From assembly GCA_903822425.1 (NCBI GenBank), contig CAIJOY010000014.1, forward strand, positions 1 to 64,000: a stretch of DNA of 64,000 nucleotides, written 5' to 3'. Both the position numbers and the translations under genes were made by a program. Positions 36,200 to 50,047 of this stretch are shown piece after piece. The notes beneath the pieces were generated by a model. That model was not told where the DNA came from. It saw only the letters and a program-made list of their open reading frames with translations, and did no database searches. The stretch's first letter is position 1. Every line of letters starts with the position of its first letter. The stretch is from an uncultured Actinomycetes bacterium. GTDB taxonomy: Bacteria > Actinomycetota > Actinomycetes > Nanopelagicales > Nanopelagicaceae.

Positions 36200-37284
36200 T
36201 ACAGAACTTTCTTCATCCAATTGTGAGTATCTGCAATGGTGCCATGTTGAATTCCTAGCAATGTTTCACGTATTTGCCCCGTGATTGGTCCAGGTGTTCC
36301 ATCGCCAGTTATCCAGGTGCCCATCGCACTTTTTGCAGTGCCTACAGGTGATACTACGGCCGCTGTTCCGCATGCGAAGATTTCAGTAATCAAACCGCTT
36401 TCCACGCCATCTCGCCAATCATCGATGCTGATCATCGTCTCTTCAACTTTATATCCTAAGTCCGCGGCAACGCTAAGAATGGAATCGCGAGTGATGCCTG
36501 CCAAAAGAGTTCCAGTTAACTTGGGAGTCATCACTGTCGCATTGGCACCTGAACCTTTTACAAAGTACAAGTTCATGCCACCCATCTCTTCAACCCACTT
36601 ACGTTCTTTGGCATCGATCCAGACAACTTGATCGCAACCTTCTTGCGCTGCTGCTTTTTGAGCAACGAGTGAAGCTGCATAATTACCGCCACATTTTGCT
36701 TCGCCAGTTCCACCTTGCGCTGCGCGTACATATTCAGTAGATATCCAAACAGTAACCGCATTTGCTGGGTTGAAATATGCTCCTGCGGGAGTTGCAATCA
36801 GCATGTACTGCGCTTTATTGGATGGGCGAACACCTAGGCCGATTTCAGTTGCAAACATAAATGGCCGAATATAAAGGGATTCACCAACTTTGCTGGGTAC
36901 CCATTGTGCATCTTCGCGCACAAGTGCGAATACTGTTTCCAAGAAAAGTTCAACTGGCATTTCAGGAAGCGCGATGCGTTGAGCACTACGAGCAAAACGG
37001 GCAGCATTGGCTTCTGGACGAAATAAAGCCAAACCGCCATCTGGTTGACGATAAGCCTTTAACCCCTCAAAAATCTCTTGACCATAGTGAAAAACCATTG
37101 CTGCTGGATCTAAAGAAATCGGAGCATACGCTTTAATTTCTGCCTGGCTCCAACCATTTTCCTGTGTCCACTCGGCAACAACCATATGGTCTGTGTAGTA
37201 CTTACCAAATCCCGGGTTAGCCACTTTTTCTGCACGTTCAGTCGCAGATACTGCATGTGTTGAAGAGGAAATTTTAACAACCAT
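36199..37284 (-). CDS. ilvE: Branched-chain amino acid aminotransferase
   Basis: Class IV PLP enzyme transferring amino groups to and from the 2-oxo acids of Leu, Ile and Val. Seen are AMVFHYGQEIFEGLKAYR near residue 62, the PLP-lysine region GTGEAKCGGNYAAS and WVEEMGGMNLYFV. Length 361 matches the actinobacterial BCAT2-like type. It follows leuB by two bases and overlaps cimA. Confidence 0.95.
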   Translation of the reverse strand: MVVKISSSTHAVSATERAEKVANPGFGKYYTDHMVVAEWTQENGWSQAEIKAYAPISLDPAAMVFHYGQEIFEGLKAYRQPDGGLALFRPEANAARFARSAQRIALPEMPVELFLETVFALVREDAQWVPSKVGESLYIRPFMFATEIGLGVRPSNKAQYMLIATPAGAYFNPANAVTVWISTEYVRAAQGGTGEAKCGGNYAASLVAQKAAAQEGCDQVVWIDAKERKWVEEMGGMNLYFVKGSGANATVMTPKLTGTLLAGITRDSILSVAADLGYKVEETMISIDDWRDGVESGLITEIFACGTAAVVSPVGTAKSAMGTWITGDGTPGPITGQIRETLLGIQHGTIADTHNWMKKVL

Positions 37285-37286
37285 GA

Positions 37287-38323
37287 TTATCCCTTCAGCG
37301 CATCAGCCATCGCGCTGCCGATCTCGCTGGTGCTGCGCTTGGAAGATCCGCGCGCAAGTAAGTCTGCAGCAACAACGCGTTCTACATCGCGCGCTGCATC
37401 ACTCAATCCCAAGTGATCCAACATCATCGCCACAGACATGATGGTTGCCGTTGGATCGGCAATACCTTTACCGGCAATATCAGGAGCAGATCCATGAACC
37501 GGCTCAAACATTGATGGAAATTTACCTGTCGGATTGATGTTTCCAGATGCGGCAAGGCCGATGCCTCCACAAATAGCTGCAGCAATATCAGTGATGATGT
37601 CACCGAACAGGTTTTCTGTCACAACTACATCGAACCGGCCAGGATCTGTAACAAAAAACATGGACGCAGCATCAACATGCAAATATTCAGTCTTGATCTC
37701 TGGGAAATCCTTGGCAACTTCATAAAATACTCTGGTCCATAATCCACCAGCTCGTACTAATACATTGTTCTTATGAACCAAAGTCACTTTCTTGCGTTCA
37801 CGTTTCATGGCACGTGTGAATGCATCACGGATCGCGCGTTCGGCCCCTCGATAAGTATTTAAACTCTCTTCCGTTGCAATTTCAGCGGTGGTTCCGGCGG
37901 CAAGGACTCCGCCTGCACCGGCATAGAGTCCTTCAGTTCCTTCGCGAACAACGATGAAATCAATAGGGTCTTTCGTGGTGAGGGGGCTAACAACGCCTGG
38001 CATCAATCGGGCAGGGCGCAAATTAATGTAATGATCGAAAGCAAAACGAATCTTTAGGAGCAATCCACGTTCGAGAACTCCACTAGGCACAGTCGGATCT
38101 CCCACTGCTCCCAATAAAATAACATCACTTTTTGCAAGTTCGGCGAGTACTGAATCTGGCAGCGCTTCACCAGTGCGGTGCCAATACCCGGCACCTAAGT
38201 CATACATCGTCTTGTTAAATGTGACCTTGTACTTTGAGGAAATAGCATCAAGGACTTTCAGGCCTTCGGCTACAACTTCTGGGCCGATTCCGTCGCCACC
38301 GACGACAGCTAAGTTAATAGTTT

Positions 38324-38327
<4 letters not shown>
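37287..38327 (-). CDS. leuB: 3-isopropylmalate dehydrogenase
   Basis: Oxidises and decarboxylates 3-isopropylmalate in leucine synthesis. It has [11 protein letters not shown] at the N terminus, [18 protein letters not shown] and [15 protein letters not shown], the NAD-binding signature of this family. Length 346 is normal. It may also act on 3-methylmalate in the citramalate route. The start overlaps the serA stop by four bases. Confidence 0.95.
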
Positions 38328-41522
<3,195 letters not shown>

Positions 41523-41523
<1 letters not shown>

Positions 41524-43262
41524 TACAACTCCTGAGAATCCCAGTCAGGGGCAAGACCACGAGCAATCATGATCTCGTCATTGGAAGTGCCCGCGGCAAC
41601 CATCGGCCAAACCATTGCATCTCTGAATACTCTAAAATCAACAACAACGGGCTGATCATTGATCGACATTGCCTCATTGATAACCGAATCCACATCTTCA
41701 GTTCGCTCGCAACGTAAGCCAACGCAACCCATGGCATCAGCTAATTTTACAAAATCTGGAATCCGCTTTGAATCCAATGATGTATTTGAATAGCGACCTT
41801 CATAGAACATGGTCTGCCATTGGCGAACCATTCCAAGACTCTCGTTGTTTATGATTGCCACTTTGATAGGGATGTTATTGAGCGCACACGTGACGAGTTC
41901 CTGATTAGTCATCTGGAAGCAACCATCGCCATCGATTGCCCACACAGTTGTATCAGGTGCTCCGACTTTGGCACCCATTGCTGCAGGTACTGCATAACCC
42001 ATAGTGCCAAGGCCGCCAGAGTTGAGCCACGTTCTCGGGTTTTCATATTTTACAAATTGAGATGCCCACATTTGGTGTTGTCCAACACCTGCAACATAAA
42101 TGGAATTAGGTCCTCCAATTGCACCAATTCGTTCAATGACATATTGCGGAGATACTGAACCATCTTCAGGTTGGTTATATCCAAGTGGATAGGTGGTGCG
42201 TAAAGAGAACATTTGACGCAGCCAAGCAGTGAGATCCGGTCTAGATTTCTTGAATTCCTCCTGAAGTGCAGGGATAAGAGCCGCAATCGTATGTGCAAGG
42301 TCGCCAACCACTGGTACGTCAGCAAATCGGTTCTTGCCGATTTCAGCTGGGTCGATATCTGCGTGAATTACTTTGGCATTGACTGCAAATGAGGAAAGCT
42401 TGCCAGTAACACGATCATCAAAACGTGCACCAAGAGTGATCAACAAATCACTCTTTTGCAAGGCAGTAACAGCAGCAACTGTTCCGTGCATTCCTGGCAT
42501 ACCTAGATGCAAATTGTGGCTATCTGGAAATGCACCACGCGCCATCAAGGTTGTGACAACAGGTGCTCCAACAAGTTCGGCTAATTTCAATAACTCTTTG
42601 CTGGCGTTTGCCTTGATAACGCCTCCGCCGACATAGAAAACTGGTTTAGATGACTGAGCAATAAGGGCTGCTGCATCGCGAATGGATTGGTCATTAGGTT
42701 TGATTTGTGGTTTGTATCCTGCAAACTCAATATTTTTAGGATAATTAAAATGCGTCATCTTCTGAAGTGCATCTTTAGCAATATCTACTAATACTGGCCC
42801 CGGGCGGCCTGTATTTGCAATATAGAAGGCCTCTGCAATAGCTCGAGGAATATCATCTGGATCAGTTACCAAATAATTGTGTTTAGTAACTGGCATCGTG
42901 ATGCTTCGGATATCAGCTTCTTGAAAAGCGTCAGTTCCGATAGCTGCTGAGGGAACTTGTCCGGTGATGACAACCAATGGAACTGAATCCATTGCAGCAT
43001 CTGCAAGAGGTGTTACTAAGTTCGTTGCACCGGGTCCTGATGTCACGATGCAAACGCCAGGCTTGCCAGTGACTTGGGCATAACCTGTGGCAGCATGACC
43101 AGCACCTTGTTCATGGCGAACCAAGATGTGTCGAATTTTGGAATCAAAGATTGGGTCATAGGCAGGAAGGACAGCGCCACCTGGGATTCCGAACATCACT
43201 TCAACTCCGGCCAACTCCAAAGATTTCACTAGGGCACTGGCCCCTGTCATCTCTTTACTCAT
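41523..43262 (-). CDS. ilvB: Acetolactate synthase large subunit
   Basis: Thiamine-diphosphate enzyme forming acetolactate and acetohydroxybutyrate, the shared first step of Val, Leu and Ile synthesis. Present are [17 protein letters not shown], the catalytic glutamate region [15 protein letters not shown] and the ThDP/Mg motif [25 protein letters not shown] stands just before the ATG. Transcription is probably set by the attenuator at 43324-43447. Confidence 0.97.
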
Positions 43263-43323
43263 CTCTTCCTCCCTTCTTTATCTTTCTTGCCTGCTGTTTG
43301 AAATAACTTTGCCCCAGTAATGC

Positions 43324-43382
43324 AAAAACCCTCAGTAGATAACTGAGGGCGGCTCGCGATCAAATGGTGCTAGATCGCGAGC
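43324..43382 (-). terminator. ilvB attenuator: pause hairpin and intrinsic terminator
   Basis: On the minus strand GCTCGCGATC (43382-43373) pairs perfectly with GATCGCGAGC (43361-43352). This first stem includes the last leader codons, and the leader stop TAG sits in its loop. Directly after it, CCCTCAGT (43349-43342) pairs with ACTGAGGG (43336-43329) across a five-base loop, followed by TTTTT (43328-43324), a textbook intrinsic terminator. It lies between the leader peptide and ilvB. A ribosome stalled on the Val/Ile codons would mask the 5' arm of the first stem. The antiterminator pairing itself is not obvious by eye. Confidence 0.85.
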
Positions 43383-43411
43383 TCGTGAATCACTACTACT
43401 GATGAAATCAT
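43370..43411 (-). CDS. ilvL: ilvB attenuator leader peptide
   Basis: Short frame encoding MISSVVVIHELAI (13 residues) with three consecutive valine codons and three Ile plus one Leu, all products of the downstream pathway. It ends at a TAG within the first attenuator hairpin. An in-frame ATG five codons earlier (43426) would give 18 residues, but it overlaps the probable -10 element. If the promoter at 43418-43447 is right, transcription starts at or next to the ATG at 43411 and the message is leaderless. An attenuator whose leader peptide lacks a ribosome binding site is known for ilvBNC of Corynebacterium glutamicum. Confidence 0.8.
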   Translation of the reverse strand: MISSVVVIHELAI

Positions 43412-43417
43412 GACCGT

Positions 43418-43447
43418 ATTCTCCATCGAATGAGCCTGCAGCGTCAA
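43418..43447 (-). promoter_or_regulatory. Probable ilvB operon promoter
   Basis: TTGACG (43447-43442) matches a -35 box. After 18 bases GAGAAT (43423-43418) is a fair -10 box. Six bases further is the ATG of the leader peptide at 43411, the spacing expected for a leaderless start. A 10-base palindrome TGAGATCTCA (43459-43468) lies just upstream and could be an operator. Confidence 0.6.
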
Positions 43448-43484
43448 CCCTATGAGATTGAGATCTCACAATTTGGGCACGTTT

Positions 43485-45158
43485 TCAGTCGCAGACAGCC
43501 CCTTTGCTTGCTGACCCCACCAGCTTGGCGTACTTAGACAGGACGCCTCGAGTGTATTTGTGAGGCAGCGGGGTAAATCCAATGCGACGTTTGGCTAACT
43601 CTGCTTCATCTACCAAAAGATCAAGGGTGCGATCAATAGTGTTGATGCGAATGCGATCGCCATCTTTAATAAATGCAATGGGTCCGCCTTCAGATGCTTC
43701 TGGTGCCACATGACCAACACACAGACCAGTTGTTCCGCCAGAGAAGCGACCATCTGTAAGAAGGAGAACAGATTTGCCTAGTCCTGCCCCCTTTATCGCA
43801 CCAGTGATCATCAACATCTCGCGCATTCCCGGACCACCTTTTGGTCCTTCGTAGCGAATTACGACAACATCTCCTGCTTGAATCGTGCCATTTTCCAAAG
43901 CATCCATTGCATGTTGTTCACGTTCAAAAACTCTGGCTGGACCCTCAAAGAGATCAACTCCGACACCGGCTGTTTTTGTCACAGCACCTTCGGGGGCAAG
44001 GGAGCCATTGAGAATAGTTATTCCCCCGCCTAATGAAAGTGGCTTGGAGACTGCACGCAAGATTTCACCATCGGCATCAGGTGGCGCAATGTCTGCAAGG
44101 TTTTCGGCCATTGTCTTACCGGTGACTGTTAAGCAGTCTCCGTGCAAAAGCCCTGCATCCAATAGTGCTTTTAGAACTACGGGAACTCCTCCAACTCGAT
44201 CCACATCGCTCATCACAAATCGACCAAAAGGTTTGAGATCTCCCAGTAGGGGGACTTTAGAACCAATGCGATGAAAATCCTCAAGAGTTAAATCAACGCG
44301 AGCTTCGTGAGCGATTGCTAGCAAATGTAAAACTGCATTGGTGGATCCGCCCAGTGCCATAACTGCAGTTATGGCATTTTCGAATGCTCGTTTAGTCAGA
44401 ATGTCACGAGTAGTAATTCCTTGGCGGATCAGCTCGACAACGGCGGCACCTGCTTGCACTGAATATGCATCGCGGCGACGATCTACTGCAGGAGGCGCTG
44501 CTGAACCAGGAAGGGATAGACCAATGGCTTCCCCGACTGTTGCCATCGTGTTGGCGGTATACATCCCGCCGCACGCACCTTCTCCTGGACATATTGCCCG
44601 TTCGATTTTATCTACTTGTTCTTGAGAGATAAGCCCACGTGCGCAAGCACCAACGGCTTCAAAGGCATCAATAATCGTGACATCTTTTCCATCTACTTGC
44701 CCAGGAAGAGTTGACCCGGCATAAACAAAAACACTCGCGACATCAATGCGCGCTGCTGCCATCATCATGCCCGGCAAAGATTTATCGCAACCGGCAAATG
44801 TCACCATGCCATCAAGACGTTCTGCTTGCATCACAGTTTCTACTGAATCTGCAATTACCTCACGAGAGACTAGGGAGAAGTGCATGCCTTCGTGCCCCAT
44901 GGAAATTCCATCAGATACAGAAATCGTGCCAAATTGCATAGGAAATCCACCGGCATCAATCACGCCTTGACGCGATGCGGTGGCTAAGCGAGCAAGAGAA
45001 AGATTGCACGGGGTAATTTCATTCCACGAGGAAACAATTCCGATTTGAGGCTTCACCCAATCTTCATCGCCCATTCCAACTGCGCGCAACATTCCACGTG
45101 CTGGAGCACGTTCCATTCCATCGGTGACTAATCCCGATCGCGGCTTCATATTGCTCAT
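43485..45158 (-). CDS. ilvD: Dihydroxy-acid dehydratase
   Basis: Iron-sulfur enzyme of the third step of Val/Ile synthesis. Cluster and active-site regions are visible: [37 protein letters not shown] and the C-terminal [23 protein letters not shown] in parts. I start at the ATG at 45158 ([14 protein letters not shown]); a second ATG three codons on is also possible. Predicted length is 557. It has its own divergent promoter region shared with the exporter gene and lies directly upstream of the ilvB leader. Confidence 0.96.
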   Translation of the reverse strand: MSNMKPRSGLVTDGMERAPARGMLRAVGMGDEDWVKPQIGIVSSWNEITPCNLSLARLATASRQGVIDAGGFPMQFGTISVSDGISMGHEGMHFSLVSREVIADSVETVMQAERLDGMVTFAGCDKSLPGMMMAAARIDVASVFVYAGSTLPGQVDGKDVTIIDAFEAVGACARGLISQEQVDKIERAICPGEGACGGMYTANTMATVGEAIGLSLPGSAAPPAVDRRRDAYSVQAGAAVVELIRQGITTRDILTKRAFENAITAVMALGGSTNAVLHLLAIAHEARVDLTLEDFHRIGSKVPLLGDLKPFGRFVMSDVDRVGGVPVVLKALLDAGLLHGDCLTVTGKTMAENLADIAPPDADGEILRAVSKPLSLGGGITILNGSLAPEGAVTKTAGVGVDLFEGPARVFEREQHAMDALENGTIQAGDVVVIRYEGPKGGPGMREMLMITGAIKGAGLGKSVLLLTDGRFSGGTTGLCVGHVAPEASEGGPIAFIKDGDRIRINTIDRTLDLLVDEAELAKRRIGFTPLPHKYTRGVLSKYAKLVGSASKGAVCD

Positions 45159-45276
45159 GTAGGCAATCGTAAAGGTTTCGAGAGGCGCTTGTCGCATTTG
45201 CCGCTAAAGTTGGACCCTGCAAGTGATCTTCTTGCCGGCAATCCTTGAAACTAATCATCTGAAAGAGGTTTTCCCT

Positions 45277-46743
45277 GTGTTCGATAATGCCCACAATGAT
45301 GGACTAGACCCCAACCGATGGCGCACCCTTTTCGTGGTCGCTATTTCTCAGCTCATGGTTGTGCTCGATTCCTCTATCGTCAACATCGCAATTCCTAGTG
45401 CAAAGATTGAATTAGGAATTTCAGATGCCAATCAGCAATGGGTTATCACCGCATACACCTTGGCTTTTGGATCCTTGCTCCTTCTTGGGGGTCGTATCGG
45501 TGATTACATGGGGCGTAAGAAAATATTTTTAGTCGGCCTCATTGGGTTCGCCGGAGCATCAGCATTAGGTGGAATCGCCTCAACTCAACATCTCCTCTTT
45601 GCAGCCCGTGCACTTCAAGGTGTATTTGGTGCCCTCCTTGCACCTGCGGCGCTAGCAATCATTTCAGTCACTTTTACAGTGCCTAAAGAGCGAGCAAAGG
45701 CATTCGGTGTCATCGGGGCAATTTCCGGTGGCGGAGCAGCAATCGGCTTGATTCTTGGTGGAACACTCACTGAATATTTCTCTTGGCGTTGGTGCTTGGG
45801 AGTCAATGTACCTATCGCAGTCATTGCCGCAACCTTGGCTTTCTTCTATGTCCACGAATCTAAAGCAACAGGCAACAACACATATGACATTCCAGGTGTG
45901 GTTACTGCAACTGCTGGATTATTCTCTTTGACATATGGCTTTAATCAAGCAGCTACACATGGGTGGAGCGATGGACACACTCTCGGTTTCCTTGGCGCAG
46001 CAGTCACGTTGCTCATCGCCTTTGTTGCAATTGAAAAACGTGTAGATAACCCATTGATGCCGCTTCGGGTGGTCACTGAACGAAATCGTGGGGGTTCCTA
46101 CCTCGGCTCACTCATCGTTGGTGCTGGTCTATTTTCGATGTTCCTGTTTCTAGGGCTCTACCTACAAGTCATCCTTGGATATTCACCACTAAAATCTGGT
46201 TTTGCATTCTTGCCATTTACTGCAGGCATCATTGTTTTTGCGGGAATCGCATCAGCCCTTTTACCACGTGTTGGCCCTAAGCCATTAATGGTTCCTGGGT
46301 TGGTATCTGCAGGAGTAGGTCTTCTCTTTCTGACTCGTATTACGCCAGAAACTTCTTATGCCACACACGTCCTGCCAGCACTGTTAATCATGTCTAGCGG
46401 TATGGCACTTGTTTTTATTCCGCTGACAACCACCTCATTGCATGCAGTCGGTAACCACGATACTGGTGTGGCAAGTGCGATGATCAACACGAGCCAGCAA
46501 ATTGGTGGATCCTTAGGAACGGCACTTCTCAATACTGTTGCAGCAACTGCCACAACAACCTACATCGCAACTCATGGGTCACTAGGTGAGAAATTGAAAC
46601 CATTTGGGATCACTCATGGCTTTACTGTTGCATTCACCGTGAGTGCTGGATTGTTATTCCTTGGAGCTGTTGTTCTTTCCCTCTTTATCAATATCGGGAA
46701 AGAATCTGTTGTCGAAACTGAAGGAGTAGTTGCAGGGCACTAA
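45277..46743 (+). CDS. MFS multidrug exporter, DHA2 (EmrB/QacA) family
   Basis: Membrane transporter of 488 residues with about 14 hydrophobic segments, the DHA2 number. Motif D-like [11 protein letters not shown] and motif [20 protein letters not shown] lie in the first third. It probably exports toxic lipophilic compounds by proton antiport; the substrate is unknown. The GTG at 45277 is preceded by GAAAGAGG at a spacing of eight, whereas the longer frame lacks a ribosome site. A palindrome TTGCCGGCAA (45232-45241) in front may be an operator. Its stop overlaps the convergent gatB stop by four bases. Confidence 0.9.
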   Translation: MFDNAHNDGLDPNRWRTLFVVAISQLMVVLDSSIVNIAIPSAKIELGISDANQQWVITAYTLAFGSLLLLGGRIGDYMGRKKIFLVGLIGFAGASALGGIASTQHLLFAARALQGVFGALLAPAALAIISVTFTVPKERAKAFGVIGAISGGGAAIGLILGGTLTEYFSWRWCLGVNVPIAVIAATLAFFYVHESKATGNNTYDIPGVVTATAGLFSLTYGFNQAATHGWSDGHTLGFLGAAVTLLIAFVAIEKRVDNPLMPLRVVTERNRGGSYLGSLIVGAGLFSMFLFLGLYLQVILGYSPLKSGFAFLPFTAGIIVFAGIASALLPRVGPKPLMVPGLVSAGVGLLFLTRITPETSYATHVLPALLIMSSGMALVFIPLTTTSLHAVGNHDTGVASAMINTSQQIGGSLGTALLNTVAATATTTYIATHGSLGEKLKPFGITHGFTVAFTVSAGLLFLGAVVLSLFINIGKESVVETEGVVAGH

Positions 46744-48248
46744 TTCGTAGGTTGACCCAAGTGGCCAAGTAGAAGTTCGCGCACGCGAGCTGCATCTGCT
46801 TGGCCTTTGGTTTCTTTCATGACTGCACCGATCAGGGCTCCGGCGGCAGGTATATGACCGTTGCGAATCTTCTCGGCAGTCTCTGGCTGCGCTGCTATCG
46901 CACGCTCGATCGCTGCCATCAGTGCTGTCTCATCAGAGACAACTTTGAGACCACGGGAATTGATCACTTCTTGAGGTGAACCTTCAGCGTTGATCACGCC
47001 TTCAACAACTTGGCGGGCCAATTTATCTGTCAGATCTCCAGTAGCAACTAACGCAACTATTTCGGCCACATCTTTGGGAGAAATTGCCAAATCTGCAATT
47101 GCAACATTCTTTTCATTAGCAATGCGCGAAATTTCACCTAGCCACCAACCGCGAGCACGTGTGGGATCTGCTCCCAACAAAACTGTTGCTTCTACGATTT
47201 CTAATGCATCAGCATTGAGCATCGCAGCCATCTCTTTATCTGGCACGCCCCATTGTTCCTGCAAACGATTACGACGCACAGAAGGATGCTCTGGCAAAGA
47301 TGCGCGGAGTTTTTCGATCCATGCAGCATCCGGTGCAACTGGGACGAGATCAGGTTCGGGAAAATAGCGATAGTCCTCGGCTTGCTCTTTGGAACGACCA
47401 GAGCGAGTAAGTCCTGTGTCTTCTTGGAAGTGACGGGTCTCTTGGACGACGCGTTCGCCTTTATTAAGCAGTTCTGCGTGGCGGATCATTTCACCGCGCA
47501 CTGCTCGTTCAACAGAGCGCAAAGAGTTAACATTCTTGGTCTCGCTACGTGTTCCGAGTTTTTCTGCGCCAATTAACCGCAATGAAACGTTTGCATCACA
47601 GCGCAGGGATCCTTGCTCCATCCGAACATCACTCACACCAAGTGATCGTAAAATATCGCGAAGTTGGGCAACATAGGCTTTAGCAACTTCTGGTGCATAT
47701 CTGCCAGTTCCAGGAACAATCTTTGTCACAATCTCGACTAAGGGAATACCGGCTCGGTTGTAATCTAACAATGAGTAATCAGCACCATGAATGCGACCTG
47801 TCGCTCCACCCACGTGCAAAGATTTTCCCGTGTCTTCTTCCATATGCACTCGCTCAATTTCAACGCGGAACTTCTTTACGCCGTCATCGGTGTCGATTTC
47901 GACATCTAAATAACCATTTACACAGATTGGTTCGTCGTATTGGGAAATTTGAAAATTCTTAGGCATATCTGGGTAGAAATAATTCTTTCGTGAAAAACGG
48001 CTGAAGGGAGTTATCGAGCAGTTCAGTGCTAATCCGATCAGAATGGATGATTCAATTGCTTTCTCATTTACTACAGGTAGAGCACCTGGCATTCCTAGGC
48101 ATACTGGACATGTTTGTGTATTCGGTTCTCCGCCAAAGACAGTGCTACATCCGCAGAACATTTTGGAATTTGTATTGAGTTCTACGTGTACTTCCAAACC
48201 TAGGACGGGTTCATACTTTGCGATTACATCTTCATAGGTAAGGCTCAT
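46740..48248 (-). CDS. gatB: Asp/Glu-tRNA amidotransferase subunit B
   Basis: Kinase/transferase subunit of GatCAB, which converts misacylated Asp-tRNA-Asn or Glu-tRNA-Gln to the amide. It begins [25 protein letters not shown]. The metal-site segment [23 protein letters not shown] is visible in two parts near residues 30-52, and [13 protein letters not shown] follows. The C-terminal YqeY-like tail domain is intact. I start at the ATG at 48248, overlapping the gatA stop (ATGA). Predicted length is 502. Confidence 0.95.
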   Translation of the reverse strand: MSLTYEDVIAKYEPVLGLEVHVELNTNSKMFCGCSTVFGGEPNTQTCPVCLGMPGALPVVNEKAIESSILIGLALNCSITPFSRFSRKNYFYPDMPKNFQISQYDEPICVNGYLDVEIDTDDGVKKFRVEIERVHMEEDTGKSLHVGGATGRIHGADYSLLDYNRAGIPLVEIVTKIVPGTGRYAPEVAKAYVAQLRDILRSLGVSDVRMEQGSLRCDANVSLRLIGAEKLGTRSETKNVNSLRSVERAVRGEMIRHAELLNKGERVVQETRHFQEDTGLTRSGRSKEQAEDYRYFPEPDLVPVAPDAAWIEKLRASLPEHPSVRRNRLQEQWGVPDKEMAAMLNADALEIVEATVLLGADPTRARGWWLGEISRIANEKNVAIADLAISPKDVAEIVALVATGDLTDKLARQVVEGVINAEGSPQEVINSRGLKVVSDETALMAAIERAIAAQPETAEKIRNGHIPAAGALIGAVMKETKGQADAARVRELLLGHLGQPTN

Positions 48249-49741
48249 TGTGTACCGGCTAATGCGGGAATGCGAGAAAGAAGTGGGGCTCCCCATTGAT
48301 CAAGCAATGCGGCCTCAAGTGCTGCGCCAACTGTGTACATACGTTGATCTTGCATCGCAGGAGCCATGATCTGAAAACCAACAGGTAAATTATCTTCAGG
48401 AGCCAGTCCGCACGGCAAACTCATCCCGCCAATGCCTGCCATGTTTACCGGGATTGTTGCAATATCGTTGAGATACATGGCTAGTGGATCATTAGCTTTT
48501 TCGCCGATTTTAAATGCCGTTGTTGGACATGTTGGAGAGACCAATACATCTGCGGAGGTAAACGCTTTCGTAAAATCCTGCATGATTAAAGTACGAACTT
48601 TCTGGGCACTTCCGTAGTAGGCGTCGTAATAACCAGATGAGAGTGCGTACGTGCCCAATATGATTCGTCGCTTTACTTCACGGCCAAAGCCAACTTGGCG
48701 GGTTAAATTCATAACGGACTCTGCTGATGCTCCATCGCTATCTCCGACGCGAATGCCATATCGCATTGCATCAAAGCGAGCTAAATTTGAAGAGCATTCA
48801 CTTGGTGCTATCAAATAATAAGCAGCAAGGGCATATTCAAAATTAGGACAGGAAACTTCAACAATTTCTGCTCCAGCTTTGGCTAGAAGCTCCAGGGATT
48901 CTTCAAAACGCGAACGAACGCCCGGTTGGTATCCATCGCCATTGAGTTCTTTCACAAAACCAATCTTCATTCCTTTTACATTTCCATCACGCGCTGCTTT
49001 GACTACCTGAGGTACAGGAGCATTAATACTTGTTGCATCTTTCCCGTCATGCCCCGCGATGACTTCATGCAAAAGTGCTGTATCCAAAACAGTGCGTGCG
49101 CATGGTCCGGCTTGATCCAAGCTAGAAGAAAATGCAATCAATCCATAGCGTGAGACTCCACCATACGTTGGTTTTACGCCGACTGTTCCAGTAACCGCTG
49201 CAGGTTGGCGAATTGATCCGCCAGTATCTGTACCAATTGCAAGAGGTGCTTCAAAAGCTGCAAGGGAAGCTGATGAGCCACCACCAGAACCACCAGGGAT
49301 GCGAGTGAGGTCCCAGGGATTATGCGTTGGACCATATGCAGAGTTTTCAGTGGAAGATCCCATGGCAAATTCATCCATGTTTGTTTTGCCCAAAATAACA
49401 ACGCCAGCGTTCTTTAACTTTGTAACGACGGTTGCATCATAAGGAGGGCGCCAACCTTCAAGAATTTTGGAACCGCACGTTGTTGGGATTCCTTGTTGAA
49501 CCATGACATCTTTGAGAGCAAGTGGAACGCCAGCAAGTGGGCCTACTTTCTCCCCACGAGCACGAGCATCATCTACGGCTTTAGCCTGAGCAAGTGCACC
49601 TTCAGTATCGACGTGCAGAAATGCGTGAACGTGTTGATCAACGGCGCTGATGCGATCTAGATGAGCTTGAGTCAGAGCAACTGATGAGGTTTCACCAGCA
49701 GCCATGGCTGCAGACATTTCATAGGCACTTTTGGTAATCAT
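48245..49741 (-). CDS. gatA: Asp/Glu-tRNA amidotransferase subunit A
   Basis: Amidase subunit that releases ammonia from glutamine. The Ser-Ser-Lys amidase signature is complete: [12 protein letters not shown] (Lys), then [10 protein letters not shown] and [20 protein letters not shown], with [12 protein letters not shown]. Length 498 is normal. The start overlaps the gatC stop by four bases. Confidence 0.96.
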   Translation of the reverse strand: MITKSAYEMSAAMAAGETSSVALTQAHLDRISAVDQHVHAFLHVDTEGALAQAKAVDDARARGEKVGPLAGVPLALKDVMVQQGIPTTCGSKILEGWRPPYDATVVTKLKNAGVVILGKTNMDEFAMGSSTENSAYGPTHNPWDLTRIPGGSGGGSSASLAAFEAPLAIGTDTGGSIRQPAAVTGTVGVKPTYGGVSRYGLIAFSSSLDQAGPCARTVLDTALLHEVIAGHDGKDATSINAPVPQVVKAARDGNVKGMKIGFVKELNGDGYQPGVRSRFEESLELLAKAGAEIVEVSCPNFEYALAAYYLIAPSECSSNLARFDAMRYGIRVGDSDGASAESVMNLTRQVGFGREVKRRIILGTYALSSGYYDAYYGSAQKVRTLIMQDFTKAFTSADVLVSPTCPTTAFKIGEKANDPLAMYLNDIATIPVNMAGIGGMSLPCGLAPEDNLPVGFQIMAPAMQDQRMYTVGAALEAALLDQWGAPLLSRIPALAGTQ

Positions 49742-50037
49742 GCTTCTTCGCCCAAAATCTGTGGAACGCGAAAACGAGCATCTTCTTGCGCAGGTGCACC
49801 AGATAGCGCGGCTTGTGGCGACAAACTTGCAACAACAACATCAGGACGTGTCACGTTATGAATTGGAATTGGGTGAGAAGTTGGAGCAATCTCTGGAGTC
49901 GCAACTTCTTGCACTCGTGCAACTGCACCTAAAATAACATCCATCTCGGTAGCTAAATGATCGAGTTCTTCATCGCTCATATCTATCCGAGCAAGACGGG
50001 CCAGGTTTGCCACATCACTTCTGGATAAGGAACTCAT
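49738..50037 (-). CDS. gatC: Asp/Glu-tRNA amidotransferase subunit C
   Basis: Small scaffold subunit of GatCAB (99 residues). It opens [29 protein letters not shown], the typical GatC helix pair (shown in part), and ends with FRVPQIL. First of gatCAB. It follows proA by 10 bases. Confidence 0.94.
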   Translation of the reverse strand: MSSLSRSDVANLARLARIDMSDEELDHLATEMDVILGAVARVQEVATPEIAPTSHPIPIHNVTRPDVVVASLSPQAALSGAPAQEDARFRVPQILGEEA

Positions 50038-50047
50038 GGCGGGAAGT

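Noticed and set aside
43311-43350. GCCC-T-CAGT pairing with ACTGGGGC as the ilv antiterminator
   Set aside because: The second segment is transcribed only after the terminator and its T-run, so it cannot prevent termination in the usual way.
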